From contig NW_026947502.1 in the NCBI RefSeq assembly GCF_034190915.1, forward strand, positions 4,882,785 through 4,946,784: a stretch of DNA of 64,000 bases. Reading direction: 5' to 3'. The position numbers were made by a program, and so were the translations under genes. The stretch is from Cavia porcellus (Eukaryota > Chordata > Mammalia > Rodentia > Caviidae). Below, in pieces: positions 22,332-33,958 of the stretch (positions are counted from its first letter, which is position 1; each line of letters begins with the position of its first letter). The notes beneath the pieces are model-generated. The model did no database searches and was not told the origin of the DNA. It saw nothing but the letters and a program-made list of their open reading frames with translations.

Positions 22332-22556
22332 ACAGCTAACATTTACTGTGTACCTTCAATGAACCAGGCAGTATGCTCAGTGTTACATGTCTGTTGCTCA
22401 TTCAGTACTCACAATGCCATTATGACACAGATAGCATTATTATCCTATCTCTACATAGGATGAAAATGAAGCATAAAGGCCCGATAATTTATTCAAAGTT
22501 ATACAGTTAGTAACTAATGGACATAAAATTTTATCCTAGAAAGTCTGACTATAGAG
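22332..22556 (-). repeat. MIR element
   Basis: Reverse-complement MIR order: AACATTTACTGTGTACC, GAACCAGGCAGTATGCTC, then a TTATTATCC core, TGAAAATGAAGC and a GTTAGTAACTAATGG remnant. Confidence 0.65.
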
Positions 22557-23224
22557 TACATGTGCTAATAGAAAAATTTGGCCAAGGAACGGAATCAGAA
22601 GTGAGATTTCAAAAGCACATGAGGAGGAAAACAGACAAGCAAGATCTTAACTCCAATTTTATTTAATGCTTTTTGTCAAGTCATGTCAAATATGGCCAAC
22701 TGGGGTTTAGACAGGTCACTGTATGTCAGGGGAATAACGCGGGGGGCGGGATCACACTTAGAATGTGGAAGAAGTATTTTATTTGTGGCATTTAGTTCAA
22801 AATAAGCCATCAGGTAAATTAAAGATCTATAATGCCTAGGAATTTATCTTACAGTAATAACTAGTTATGTGAAGATATACATTTCAGGGGCTCACATTTT
22901 AAAAACAGAAATAAGCTAGGTATTTAATCAGATAAAATAAATTAGCAGACAACCATACAATGGAACACCAACCAGACATTAAAATGAGAAATTTAACTTC
23001 TAACATGAAACAAGGTCCACAGTGTATTGTTAGGTGACAATCACAAATCATAATCTATATCCTACTAAATTTTGTATATGAAAATGTCTCTGGAAGGACA
23101 ATTAACATTTCAGTACTACAACTACAGAAAGAAGAGACCAGGGCACTTGATGTAGTATGTACTAAGACCTCTTAAACAGGCACATGCACATAAACTGCTC
23201 TTTACCTTCTTATACTGCTACTGT

Positions 23225-23345
23225 TTCCTACACTCAGGTCAAGAACCTCCCCTCAAGAGTGTGCAGCTATCATTATCAGCACTGTATCCCCAGTGCTCAG
23301 CACATAATTGGTTCTTACTTAATAGGCTTTGAATAAATCAATTTT
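23225..23345 (+). repeat. L2 3' end
   Basis: GTATCCCCAGTGCTCAGCAC followed by a TTGAATAAATCAA tail is the L2 terminus. Confidence 0.65.
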
Positions 23346-23937
23346 TTCAATAAAAGATTCATTAAAATTTTTTCTTAAATTCATAGTGGGGTTCTAGAAA
23401 CTATAAACAGTTTTATAAATCATGAAAATAAAAATAAGAAAACGAAAGGAATGCAGAGCTGAAGTTTCTTGCAGACAGCACATAGAGAAAAGGAAAAGAA
23501 ACTCATGTATCCCAGGGTTTCAGCAATGGCATTTTCTACCTCAAATAATAAAATATTCTCTACCAACTGAAAATCTATTTTAATCCCCTCTCATCAAGTG
23601 ACTGAGTAATACACTCAAGATTGTATGCCAAGCTTTGCACATATAAAAGGTGAATTAAATGGTTATTAATATCAAAGATAATTAAATGCTAGAAAATCTT
23701 TAAGGTATTAAAATTCGATGATTGCTGAGGATTAAGGAGGAAAGACATAATGCTCTCTTTAGACTTTATATACACAGCACCTAAAAAATATTATGATTTA
23801 AAGGAAACAGTTACCACTGTGATCTAATATAGGAGGAAGGTTTTCATTGGGATTCTTCTGAAAAAGGAAAATCTATGACTGAGGAGGAAGAAAAACACTC
23901 CCAGAAAGTTTACTTTATGGAAGTAAAAGAAGCCAGG

Positions 23938-24276
23938 TTGCCAGGTAGTGACACAAGCCTATAACACCAGCACTCAGGAGGCTGAGGCATGAGAATCGCT
24001 GGAAGTCTGAGGCCTCTTGGGCTACATAGTGAATTCAAGACCAGCCTGAACTATATAACAAGGTCCTGTCTCAAAAATAAATAAATAAATAAATAAATAA
24101 AATAAGGCAGCAGCAGTGGCCAGGCAGGACGGGAGGCTAGAACAGGAGAATTGCAAGTTCAAGTCCATATTGGGCAATTCACAACTTAGTATTTAGCAAG
24201 ACCTTGTCTTGAGGAAAAAAAGGTTTGAAGATGTAGCTCAGTGTGAAGCTCTTGGGTTCAATTCCCAGTACTGGAA
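23938..24276 (+). mobile_element. Two B1 copies and an ID remnant
   Basis: Full B1 (23938-24103, AAAT tail), degenerate B1 (24106-24217), ID remnant (24218-24276). Confidence 0.68.
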
Positions 24277-24740
24277 AGCAATTCAGAAAAGTGCTCAGTT
24301 GGTAGTAGGGAGGCTAGTATTGGCCTGTGGAGGTTAGATGTGGACACTCTTTCTTTTTAGGGGTCTTGGAAAGCCACTAAAAATTTAAGAGAAAAAAAAT
24401 TAAGCGATGAAGACCAGGGAGTAAAGACAAGAATGTGGAAGCAATGCAGAAGACAGATGAACAAAGAGACTGAAGGTAGAAAGAGGACTCAAAACTGTAA
24501 AGCTCAAAACAGCAGAAACGCACAGGAATGAATATATACAATGAAACCTCAAAGTCTATACCTAGTTTTCTGACGAAATAGAATATGAGAGGATGAAGTT
24601 AAGAGATGAGAGTTTACACAAGCACAGGAGAATGGTGATACTACTAACAGAGGAAGTTTGACAAGTATGGCTTTATACATGTTCAGTCTGAAAGCAAACA
24701 GAAAATTTAAATGGAAACTCAGTTAAGAAGCAGTTCAGAA

Positions 24741-24833
24741 GCCAGGGATACAGCCCAGTAGCAGAGCCTGCCTGGCAAGCACAAAGTCCTGAGTTAGATT
24801 CCTGATACCAAAAAAAAAAACCCAAAAAACAAA
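24741..24833 (+). mobile_element. ID SINE, older subfamily
   Basis: CAGTTCAGA flanks; body CCTGGCAAGCACAAAGTCCT. Confidence 0.75.
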
Positions 24834-25100
24834 AAAACAGTTCAGAGATAAACAAAAACCCAAAGGAAGACTGAGAGTTATTTAACAATTAGGCCAAGCA
24901 GGGTGGAAACGATGAGATAAAGTCCAGACAAAAGAGGCAAAAAGAATATACCCATACTTTAAAGAAAGGCAGAGAACAAGAGACAAGCAAAGTGGGTGGG
25001 AAATAAAAACAACAAAACACAACAGTCAAAAAAAGAATGATATTGCCAGAAAAAAAACACTTTAAAAATCTTAAACAACAAAGACCATAAAGAAAACTTA

Positions 25101-25228
25101 AGGCAGTTTGGTAGCACAAACCTATATGTAATCCCAGCTATTCAGGGAGGCTGAGTCAGGAAGACTGCATGTTGGAGGCTTGCCTAGTATATGTGTGAGA
25201 CTCAGGACTAGATTCCCAGTACTTAAAA
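25101..25228 (+). mobile_element. B1 left part joined to an ID right part
   Basis: CTGTAATCCCAGCT-like B1 start passes at about 25168 into TTGCCTAGTATATGTGTGAG and GATTCCCAGTACTT of an ID. Could be a chimera or two insertions. Confidence 0.45.
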
Positions 25229-25369
25229 AAAAAAAAAAGCAGCAGGTAGAGGGAGGATTCACATTAAACCCCCAGTGTAAAGAAGAAGATAGTAAGTACA
25301 ACGGTACAAGGACAGAAAGATCACAGCACCCTGAAGGAAGGAATGGGAGAAAAAGTGTTGAATCACCTA

Positions 25370-25423
25370 ACCAGGCAAGCACAAGGTCCCCAAGTTCAAT
25401 TCCCAGTGCCAAAAAAAAAAAAG
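25370..25423 (+). mobile_element. ID SINE 3' fragment
   Basis: CCAGGCAAGCACAAGGTCCC and TTCAATTCCCAGTGCC. Confidence 0.6.
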
Positions 25424-26072
25424 CTTATAGTGAAATAAAAGAACACAAAAATTTAGGAGTCTTCCTCCCCCTAAAAAAGTACAAGAAATGAGAGACCGAC
25501 AGTTTTCTCCTCTGAGCAAAAAAGCAGTCACTGTTACTCCCTAACTCGCTGGACTTTTTTTTGGACTTTCTTCCCAACAGACGTTTTCTTTTTCAATCAA
25601 GGAATGTACTTTTTTGATTATGTCCAGATTTAAAATATAACCAATAAATATTCAAATTGTACATTGCTCAGGAGCCCTTTTATTGTAGGATTTTGCTATT
25701 ATATACAGATGAACCACAGAACAAGCTAGTCTTAACATAATAGTTTGAATAACAACTACTTAAGTTTTTTAGTGCTTCAAATTATTGACTGATAACCTGA
25801 GACAGTGCAGCTATATGTGGCTTCCCTTTTCAAGGCAAACTGGTAGGATTAGAATTTGTTTTACTTAAAAGCAAAGTCAACTCTTTGAAGACAAATAGTA
25901 AATCATGTGATTTACAATGCAAGTGTAAGCAGAACAATTATATATGGTGGACACAATCAAGTTACATGTAAAACCAATTGTTGCTTCAGGCACTCCATGA
26001 AAGATAGGTGGAAAGAGGGGTCAGAGTATCATAATTAAACAACAGAGATTGAAAAGGCTTTAAAAAACTTAC

Positions 26073-26117
26073 TTTAAGAATTTCATCCACACAGCTCACA
26101 TCACCAGAAGCTGATGC
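26073..26117 (-). CDS. AFF4: AFF4 exon 4 (45 bp)
   Basis: Fifteen codons, residues 303-317, ASASGDVSCVDEILK, identical to the AFF4 sequence I know. The acceptor is TTAAG before GCATCAG and the donor GTAAGT at 26067-26072. Both boundaries are phase 0, so skipping it would keep the frame. In human AFF4 the ELL/ELL2-binding segment (about residues 301-351) starts near here, so skipping should affect ELL2 binding; that consequence is inference. Confidence 0.96.
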
Positions 26118-27366
26118 CTTAAGAAAAAGAAATGAAATACACATAAGATTTGGAGTAATTTATTAGCTTTTTTGTATTTCCTGCACAGATTTTAAAACAT
26201 CAGAAATAACACATAATTCAAAGATGTATAATTCCACTATTCTAAATCAGAACACCAGGTAGAATCTTTGGACTAATTTCTCTAAATATAATTTTAATTA
26301 CCAAACTGTGCATAGCTTGAAAACTTTGTATTTTTAAAAAAGTTTTAAAATTCCTATCTTTCTTATTCTTTAAATAATTTTTAAAATGTAATTTTTCAGG
26401 TAAGTAGCTTATCCAAAATTTAAGTTTATTCATATACAAAATACACCATCATACTAAGATATATCATTTTGCATATACAGTAAAATGAGTATTCCTAAAG
26501 GATTATTGGTCTGGAACACAATGGACATTTTACACACTCCTAAATCACAGAAAGCTAACTGCTTATTCTGAGGCACAAATAAGAATTAAAGAGCTAAATT
26601 CTGTTCTTTAAAAACAATTAAAGAGCTTTACTGCTTTCTTCAGAGCAGTAATTAGATGACAAGGGCAACTAATGCTGAGTTTCTCAAGGCCACAGGAAAG
26701 ACTCTTAAATGTTCTCAGAACAATGTTTTATGTACTCCTGATTACTCTCCGCTATTTTGAACCATGAGCTTTGATTTTTGGCTTCTAACATTCTTTTTTG
26801 AACTTTTCATTGCACAAACTACATTAAAAGATACAACTGGAACTACTGTACAATGATTGCCTAATTCTTCATTTAAATATTCTGCTTTAATACACACCTA
26901 TACCAGCTGTCTCAATATTTTTAGTAAAACTAGGAAAAGGATGACAGCATCCAAACTACACATTGCCACAGATCAAAAGATCCCAACAATCACCACCAAG
27001 GACTATGGTCCACTTCTTATTCATGATATCACTGTAAAAACAGAGAAGTTAATTTTCTTTTTAAACTTAAGAGGAAAACTAAGGTACTGATGGATTATAA
27101 CTTTTTTTTTGGATCATAGCTTTTATTCCGTAACTGACTGGTCATTTTAATATTTGAATATTAAATGAATGGCATATTCTTTCTTTTCCCAAAACACGAG
27201 TTCATAGTTTTATGAATCCATCTGAGAGTCAAGTCTTTCTTAAACTATCCCTCCCTCTTTAAACTTTTATATTCTTTACTAGTAAGACAAAAAGTTCAAA
27301 CTCATAATTCTGTGGTCAGTTATTTTATATAGTCACAATTCAAAAAGCTCTAGATGTGCAACTTAC
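26118..27366 (-). other. AFF4 intron 3, repeat-poor
   Basis: About 1.25 kb with no SINE I can recognise, unusual here. AT-rich, no further exon found. Confidence 0.9.
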
Positions 27367-28149
27367 ATCCAATGGCTGGGAAGGTATTTTCAATTTGGTA
27401 AGATGTGCTTTGCTGCTGGGCTTCAGCTCAGTCATGCTGTTGCCATGAGACTGGCTGCTGTAATGCTCAGAGGACAGCTTTGGTTCCACAGATTCCTGTC
27501 CGTCCATGGGCCGTACATAGGCAGTGGGTTTCTGCAACATTGAACTGGATTTTGATATCAACGAAGGTGGGAAAGACTGATTTGAGTGTTGCCCACTTGA
27601 GAAAGGTACACGGGAAGGAGAATCCCAATTGGCATCAGGGTCTCGAGGTGATTTGGAGCGTTGATGTTCCTTGCCATGATGATCATTCCCATGAGATCTG
27701 GAATGACTAGAGCTTAATGAAGAAACAGCCTGGGGTTTTCCAGGGCTAGAAGATCGTGATTTGGAGTGTTCTGATCCATGTTGGCCTTTTTTCCGGCTGC
27801 CACCATATGAGTCACGATCATGCCTCTGACTGGTGCTGTTAGTGCTACTGCTACTACTTGCACTGGTCCTCTGGCTACTATGCCCACTCTGTAAGCCTGA
27901 GGACCGCTTCTGAGACTGAGAAGTGCCTGGTGCAGGTCCTACAGGGGTCCACTTGCTGCTCTGATGAGAGCTTCCATGTCTCTGTTCAAAGAAATTTGGC
28001 TTTGATTTTTCATCATCTGTTGTTGGTATCGTAGGCTTGGGAATTGCAACAAGCTTTGGTATCGCTCTGTCTCCTATGAAATCCTTCACTTCTTCGTAGT
28101 TTCCAAGCATACTCTGAATACGACTTGATAACTTATCTTCTTTGCTGGT
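27367..28149 (-). CDS. AFF4: AFF4 exon 3, large Ser-rich coding exon
   Basis: 783 bp, 261 codons, residues 42-302, from [18 protein letters not shown] to [10 protein letters not shown]. The acceptor is TAG at 28150-28152 and the donor GTAAGT at 27361-27366; both edges fall between codons. It completes the P-TEFb-binding region, then runs through low-complexity Ser/His/Arg sequence typical of AF4/FMR2 proteins. The conserved degron-like motif [13 protein letters not shown] is intact, with Thr250 and Arg254; these match human Thr254 and Arg258, the residues mutated in CHOPS syndrome, where turnover of AFF4 is impaired. The four-residue offset comes from a shorter Ser/Gly run ([10 protein letters not shown] here) than the human one I recall. 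The open frame reads on for eight codons into the intron (VSCTSRAF), which is not coding. Confidence 0.97.
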
Positions 28150-28428
28150 CTACAAGAAGGTAACAAAAAATTATTAGCATAATCAGAAGTAAGATATGCT
28201 TCTGGCTAACCTTCAAATGTGAAGGGGCTTTTCTAAGGAAGTCTTCACTTAATGTCTTAAACTTATTATCTAGAAGCAAGCTCTAAATATATAATTTGCT
28301 AGTGAAAAAAGTTCACCAAAAGTTTCTGAAAATAATCATGGTTAAACAAAAACATTCTATAGGACAGTAAGAAACACATAGGTTCCAGGATGGAAAAAAA
28401 AATCCAAATTTCACCAATAAATACTCTG

Positions 28429-28538
28429 GATTACTGTGAGTGTGGGTCAGCCTGGGCCACATAGTGAGTTCAAGGCCAGCCTGAACTGCATAGCACAACC
28501 CTGTGTCAAAAAGACACATTAAAAAAAAAAAAAAAAAA
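28429..28538 (+). mobile_element. B1 SINE, 5' truncated
   Basis: GATTACTGTGAGTGTGGGTC onward with A18 tail, about 280 bp upstream of the exon 3 acceptor on the AFF4 strand. Confidence 0.78.
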
Positions 28539-28593
28539 GTAACCTGCTATTATGTAATTAAATTCCAGACCAGCAGATTACATTTCTATTTTG

Positions 28594-28673
28594 GGTTTTT
28601 TTGGTCTCAGGAATCAAACTCATGACCTTGAGCTTGACAGGCAAGCACATGTGCCACTGAGCTAAATTTATGG
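28594..28673 (-). mobile_element. ID SINE, older
   Basis: CAGGAATCAAACTCATGACC to GCCACTGAGCTAAATTTATG. Confidence 0.7.
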
Positions 28674-29344
28674 TCCAACATTTATATTTTAAATATACTC
28701 TATAAAAGCACTATGTCCCTTATAATTCAATGATATAGTTAGGAACAGAACAAAAACTTAGTGAAACAGGTTATACTCAACTGTTTAATTCCTGCTGCTG
28801 AGACTCACCAGCTAATAAACATCTCAAAAAATAATTAAGCATGGAAAACTCACCGATGAAGTTTAAATCCTAGCTGTTAACTCTGACTAGTAAGCTCTGA
28901 CTACTTTTAAAGTTAATACTTCAAGTTTCAAAAATTATTCTTGGGAAATAAGTTTCAAAACATCTATAAGCATTAGGACTTTTCCATATTCATACATATT
29001 GAAATTTACTAATTAAAAAGAAATAAAAATTGAACCTTTACTACTTTGAAATACCAAAATTGATTAAAGTGTTCAAAAATTCTGTCCAAGAGATGATATC
29101 ATTATCAGAAAACAAATTCAATTCATTACAGTGTGATTACAAAATAAATGGTAGTACAATTCAAAGATTCTGGAGAAAGCTTTTGTTTCTCTCTACCAAT
29201 CTCTTTAATCTCTAATTAAATCCTCAACCCCCAAATTATTAATGGTAGGTCTTATCTTATTCACATAAATGGTATTGGTCTGATTATCCTTAAATGAGAA
29301 AATCCTTAAAATTTTGCATAAATGGCTTTAATAGGGGACATTAT

Positions 29345-29480
29345 AGCTGGGCATGGTGTCACATGCCTGTAATCTCATCACTGGGCAAGCTGAGTCAGGC
29401 TGATCACTGCAAGTTCAAGGTCAGACTGGGCTATGTGGTAAACTAAAGGCCAGCCTAAACTACACTGCAAGATCCTGTCT

Positions 29481-29484
<4 letters not shown>
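29345..29484 (+). mobile_element. B1 SINE
   Basis: AGCTGGGCATGGTGTCACAT; tail replaced by (CA)n. Confidence 0.82.

Positions 29485-29526
<42 letters not shown>
29484..29526 (+). repeat. (CA)n microsatellite
   Basis: About 21 units in the tail of a B1. Confidence 0.95.
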
Positions 29527-29528
<2 letters not shown>

Positions 29529-29699
29529 GAAACCCCATATACACATAAATACATGAGAAGGAAACGAAAAATCAAGAGAATTCAGTCCATGATAACAGAA
29601 AGAGGGCCAAACTGATATTGAAGATACTTTACTCAAACATACAAGAAGTTAATGAAACCTAGTGAACTAAGTAAGCAAAAGGCAAAAAGTATAGAGAAG

Positions 29700-29799
29700 C
29701 TGGGGATTTAGCTCAGTGGTGTAAGCACTTGTCTGGCAAGTGCAAAGTTGTGAGTTTAATCCTGATACCAAAATAATAATAGTAATAAAATAATAAATA
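29700..29799 (+). mobile_element. ID SINE, older
   Basis: GCTGGGGATTTAGCTCAGTG with TGGCAAGTGCAAAGTTGTGA and an AAT-rich tail. Confidence 0.8.
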
Positions 29800-30165
29800 A
29801 ATAAAGAGAAGTAACAGTATCTACAAAAATCATCTCTGATTGATATTACAGCCGAAGAACAGCTACAAAGAAACCAAAGGCTTTACTGGCAAGTGCACAG
29901 CCAAGAGTACAGAAAGGAATGTTCGAGCCAATTCAGATCCAATTTTTAAAAGTATAGAACAGAAATGAGAGAGAGGTTTGAGAAAGACTTCTAAACTATT
30001 TGTAATGCTCCACTTCTTGAACTGAGTACTGATTTTCTGTGGCTTGCTTAGTTAAGCACTACTCTTCAAGGAATAACACTTATTTTCTGTAGTTTTATAC
30101 ATGCCCGCAATACTTCAAAAAACCTTACCTAAAACAGTACGTTCTGTTTAGAAGAAAAAACATTA

Positions 30166-30450
<285 letters not shown>

Positions 30451-30635
30451 TCAGGATTGATTCTATCAGTTTAATATCTGAGTCAGATTCCTTTCCAAGT
30501 AACAGGCATTGGATAATGGTTGGGCAATGGTTTTATCAATTAATGCCAGTAGAATCTTTCACAACCAGGGAAAAAAAATACTAGTCCAGAATACTAGAAC
30601 CCACTCCCCTAATGAAGCGTTTAACCTTATGAAGT

Positions 30636-30806
30636 TTTTTTGTTTTGTTTTGTTTTTTTTTTTACAATTTTTTGTAGTGTCTGGTAGACAAGTACTCTAC
30701 CACTGAGTTACACCACTAGCCCAACCTTATTAAGTACATGTATGTGTGGGGGGCTACTGAGAACTGAAATTAGGGGAGCTTACCACTAAGCTATACCCCA
30801 ACCCCC
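30636..30806 (-). mobile_element. Two adjacent old ID SINEs
   Basis: First copy to ACACCACTAGCCC (30722); second from about 30740 to CTATACCCCAACCCCC. They lie about 240 bp upstream of coding exon 2. Confidence 0.6.
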
Positions 30807-30810
30807 TTTC

Positions 30811-30905
30811 CTTATTATTTTAAGACAGGGTCTCCCTAAGTTATCTGGGTTAGGTTCAAACTTGTGATTCTTTCACTTCTGCCTCCTGAGTAGCTGGAAT
30901 TACAG
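30811..30905 (-). mobile_element. B1 SINE, old
   Basis: AAGACAGGGTCTCCCTAAGT to GCTGGAATTACAGG. Confidence 0.65.
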
Positions 30906-31021
30906 GAATGAGTTTATCAATTTTTAAAGAAGTCTGCTAGCTAAAACTGTACATTCAGAGGTAAAGTAGTACTTAAAGAACCCCAATCTTAAGTAGTTCC
31001 TATAAATGCTTTCAGCTTTTA

Positions 31022-31112
31022 GGAGTTGGGGATTTAGTTCAGTGGCTTAAGCGCCTGCCTTGCAAGTGTGAGGTCATGAGATCCCCAGCACCAAAAAAAA
31101 AAAAAAAAAAAT
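31022..31112 (+). mobile_element. ID SINE
   Basis: Six bases of the B box are missing (ATGAGATCCCCAGC); target repeat ATGCTT(T/C)CAGCTT. Confidence 0.8.
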
Positions 31113-31337
31113 GCTTCCAGCTTCTGCCACAAAGACTTACCTATTCTTTGCCCTAACAGACATACAAAATTGGCCTCACTTGCTCACCTCTCTCCCAGGT
31201 CCAGTTCTTTTTCTCTACTTTATATTGTCCCGAACATAACTTCCTTGATGTCTACCCTTATGCAGTTTGACTTCAGCTTCAGTGTTTTTAGATTTCCTTA
31301 AAATTTTATCTTTTTGCTCTAAATATATAATATTTCA

Positions 31338-31445
31338 GGCCAGGGATTTAGCTCAGCAGCTCAAGCACTTGCCTGGTAAGCACGAGGTTACAAGTTCAAT
31401 CCCCAAGACCAAAAAAAATAAAATTAAAAATTAAAATTAAAAAAT
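31338..31445 (+). mobile_element. ID SINE, older
   Basis: GGTAAGCACGAGGTTACAAG body, AAAATTAAAATT tail, ATAATATTTCA-like flanks. Confidence 0.8.
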
Positions 31446-31892
31446 ATATAAATATTTCAATCAGTAACTCAATAAATGGCTAAATTGAGATATTCAGTGA
31501 CAGAAACTATTATTAACTTGGATTAGCAATTCACCTAAGAATTGTACTGAAAAACTTTTGGGTGAGGGAAATATCCAAGTGTAATTCTCATAATCATGAA
31601 AATACAAACTTCATTTCTATAATCATTGTATTTTCACTGGAATAAATCAAGAGAAATAACTTACTTACATATAGCAGCAAGGACTTTCTAGTTAAACGAC
31701 AATGAGGGGAAAAGTCAAATCCTGAGACAAAAGATTATCATCTGCAACATTTTTCCATACAGGCAGATTAAACCATCTGCCTAGACTGTCTTAAAAAAAA
31801 AAAAGTCCAGCCACAGGCCAAAAGGAAAAATCAAGTTGTATTAATGTATGATTTCTAACCTAAATTTTAAACCACATCAGAAAATTAAAGCC

Positions 31893-32050
31893 AATCAAGT
31901 TGGGCATGGTGGCACGCCATCTATAAGCCCAGCACTCAGGAAGCTGGGGCAGGTGGATCACTTTCGAATTTGAGGTCAGCCGGGACTACATAGTGAGTTC
32001 AAGGCCAGCCTGAGTTACATGAGACTCTGTCTGAAAAACAAATAAACAAA
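31893..32050 (+). mobile_element. B1 SINE
   Basis: AGTTGGGCATGGTGGCACGC to GAGACTCTGTCTG. Confidence 0.8.
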
Positions 32051-32056
32051 AAGACT

Positions 32057-32117
32057 AACTCACGACTGCCTGCTTGCAAGGCAGGTGCTTATGCCGCTGA
32101 GCTAAATCCCCAGCCCC
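32057..32117 (-). mobile_element. ID SINE fragment without its tail
   Basis: Near-consensus from AACTCACGACTGCC to CCCCAGCCCC, but the T-arm end and A tail are absent. Confidence 0.8.
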
Positions 32118-32222
32118 TAAAGTTTTTTTCAAACTGGGCTTGAACTATGTAGTCCAGGCTGATCTCAAACTCACAGTAATCCTCCTGCCTCTACCTCCCA
32201 AGTGTTGGGATGATGGACAGGT
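32118..32222 (-). mobile_element. B1 SINE
   Basis: GGGCTTGAACTATGTAGTCC to TTGGGATGATGG; abuts the tailless ID. Confidence 0.7.
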
Positions 32223-32553
32223 ACCACAAGATAACCATAATTATAAAAGCAGATTGGGCAGCAAAAATCAGCATACTCCTGAGGATCCTATCAACAATTC
32301 ATACAGTGAAAGTAAATATCCAAAAATAGAACTTCCTAATTTGCATGATTTAGTATCATGCAAGTAAGCCAATTTAATGAGAAAGGGTGGAGAATGTTAA
32401 GTGTTTCCAATATAGTCAAATTTTTTCTTACTTGCAAGATATTCTAATAAACTTAGATAAGAACATAATCTATTTCAGATATACTAAGTGATTTCTTTGT
32501 TTTTCCTAGTACTTCACACTCTAAACCAGAACCATAAAAAGAATCTTAATCTG

Positions 32554-32700
32554 TTGACCATTGTGGCACACAACTGTAATCCTAGCACTCAGGAGGCCAA
32601 AGCAGAAAGACTACTGGTAGTTCAAGGCCAATTTGGGCTACATAAGCAAGTTTGAGGCCAGCCTGCACTACATAGTGAAATCTTGTCTCAAAAAACCTAA
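32554..32700 (+). mobile_element. B1 SINE
   Basis: GACCATTGTGGCACACAACT to AAATCTTGTCTC. Confidence 0.8.
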
Positions 32701-32782
32701 AAACCCCATAAAAAAAGAAGAGAGAGAAAGACAGTTTCCAAATCTGCCTTTAATGAATATCATAAAACATCTACAGTAAAGG

Positions 32783-32918
32783 TTGGGGTTTTGTTTTTTG
32801 GTTTTTTTGGAGACACGGTCTTGCAATGTAGTTCAGATTGGCCTTGAACTCAGTGATTAATTCTCAAGCCTCAGCCTCTCAAGCATAGACTATAGGCACA
32901 TGCCACCACACCAGTCCT
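32783..32918 (-). mobile_element. B1 SINE
   Basis: GGAGACACGGTCTTGCAATG to CACCACACCAGTCC. Confidence 0.75.
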
Positions 32919-33242
32919 GTACTTAAAGTTCAGAGACTAAAACCAAAGAATATCATACAGCACATTTAGGCTGATTAATAAATTTTTGGTTACTAACAAA
33001 TTTCCATTAAGTCTCCTGAACTATGGTGCTGCCCCTCTATTACAAAGTTATGAACAGTCTAGGGGTTGTGGTAACTACCTAAATTCAAATCCTGAAAGAT
33101 CAGGCTGGCAGAATGAGTGATAAAATGAGTGCTTAAGGCGCTGAATTCAGTTCCCACCACAAACACAAAAAAATAATACAGCATATGATTTAATGTTATA
33201 CACTCATCAGTGCTAAAATAATCACTGAAGAAGTAATTGTAT

Positions 33243-33346
33243 GAGTTAGGCATTGTAATGTGCCTGTGGGTCCCAGCTACTTTGGGACTGAGGCAAGAGG
33301 ACTGCTCCTTGAACCTACAAGTTCACTGCTAGCCTGCGCTTGACCA
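33243..33346 (+). mobile_element. B1 fragment with purine tail
   Basis: TTAGGCATTGTAATGTGCCT; followed by a GAAGG-rich tract to 33424. Confidence 0.6.
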
Positions 33347-33751
33347 AAAGAAAGAAACAGAAGGAAAGAAGGGAGAAATGAAGAGAGGAAAGGAAGGATA
33401 GGAAGATAGGAAAACAAGGGAGGGGTTAATCATATATTTGTTATAAAAATATTAAGATTTCTTCTATGATTAAATGCTGAACATACTCTGTTTCTTTTTG
33501 ACAGCAATGAAAGCCATCCAACTGAAACTTCCTTTTAATAAGGCTGGCGGAAAGCTCAAATTATAATTAACTGCTTCTAAAAATATCCCACTTGTAGCTA
33601 GCTCTTATAGTCTACTTTTGTGATCTGACTTATTTTTGTATCAAACTTAACAGACTTTTTTTCTTCTCTCTGATCATCAATCCATCTCTGTGTAAAATGA
33701 AGTTTTTCTCAAAACCAATAATTCCACTAATCTGTGCTACACTAAAATTAA

Positions 33752-33838
33752 CACGTAGCTCAGAGGCATAAGCATCTGCCAGGGAAGTGCGAGGTCATGA
33801 GTTCAATCCCTGGTGCAGCAAAAAAAAAAAATAAAATA
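33752..33838 (+). mobile_element. ID SINE, 5' truncated
   Basis: CGTAGCTCAGAGGCATAAGC, A tail at 33821-33833. Confidence 0.7.
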
Positions 33839-33958
33839 GGGGCTGGGGATTTAGCTCAGCGGCGTAAGCGCCTGCCTTGCAAGCAGGCAGTCGTGAGTTC
33901 GATCCCCGGTACCGATAAAAAAATAATAATAATAAAATAAAATAAATAAACAAAAAAT
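33839..33958 (+). mobile_element. ID SINE, young, in the tail of another ID
   Basis: Consensus-like body inserted right after the previous copy, giving two IDs head to tail. Confidence 0.9.

Noticed and set aside
27340..27366. Exon 3 frame extension VSCTSRAF
   Set aside because: It lies past the GTAAGT donor; the true continuation ASASGDVSC is in exon 4.
33059..33170. Possible old ID copy
   Set aside because: Only GAATTCAGTTCCCACCAC resembles a B box; the rest cannot be aligned.
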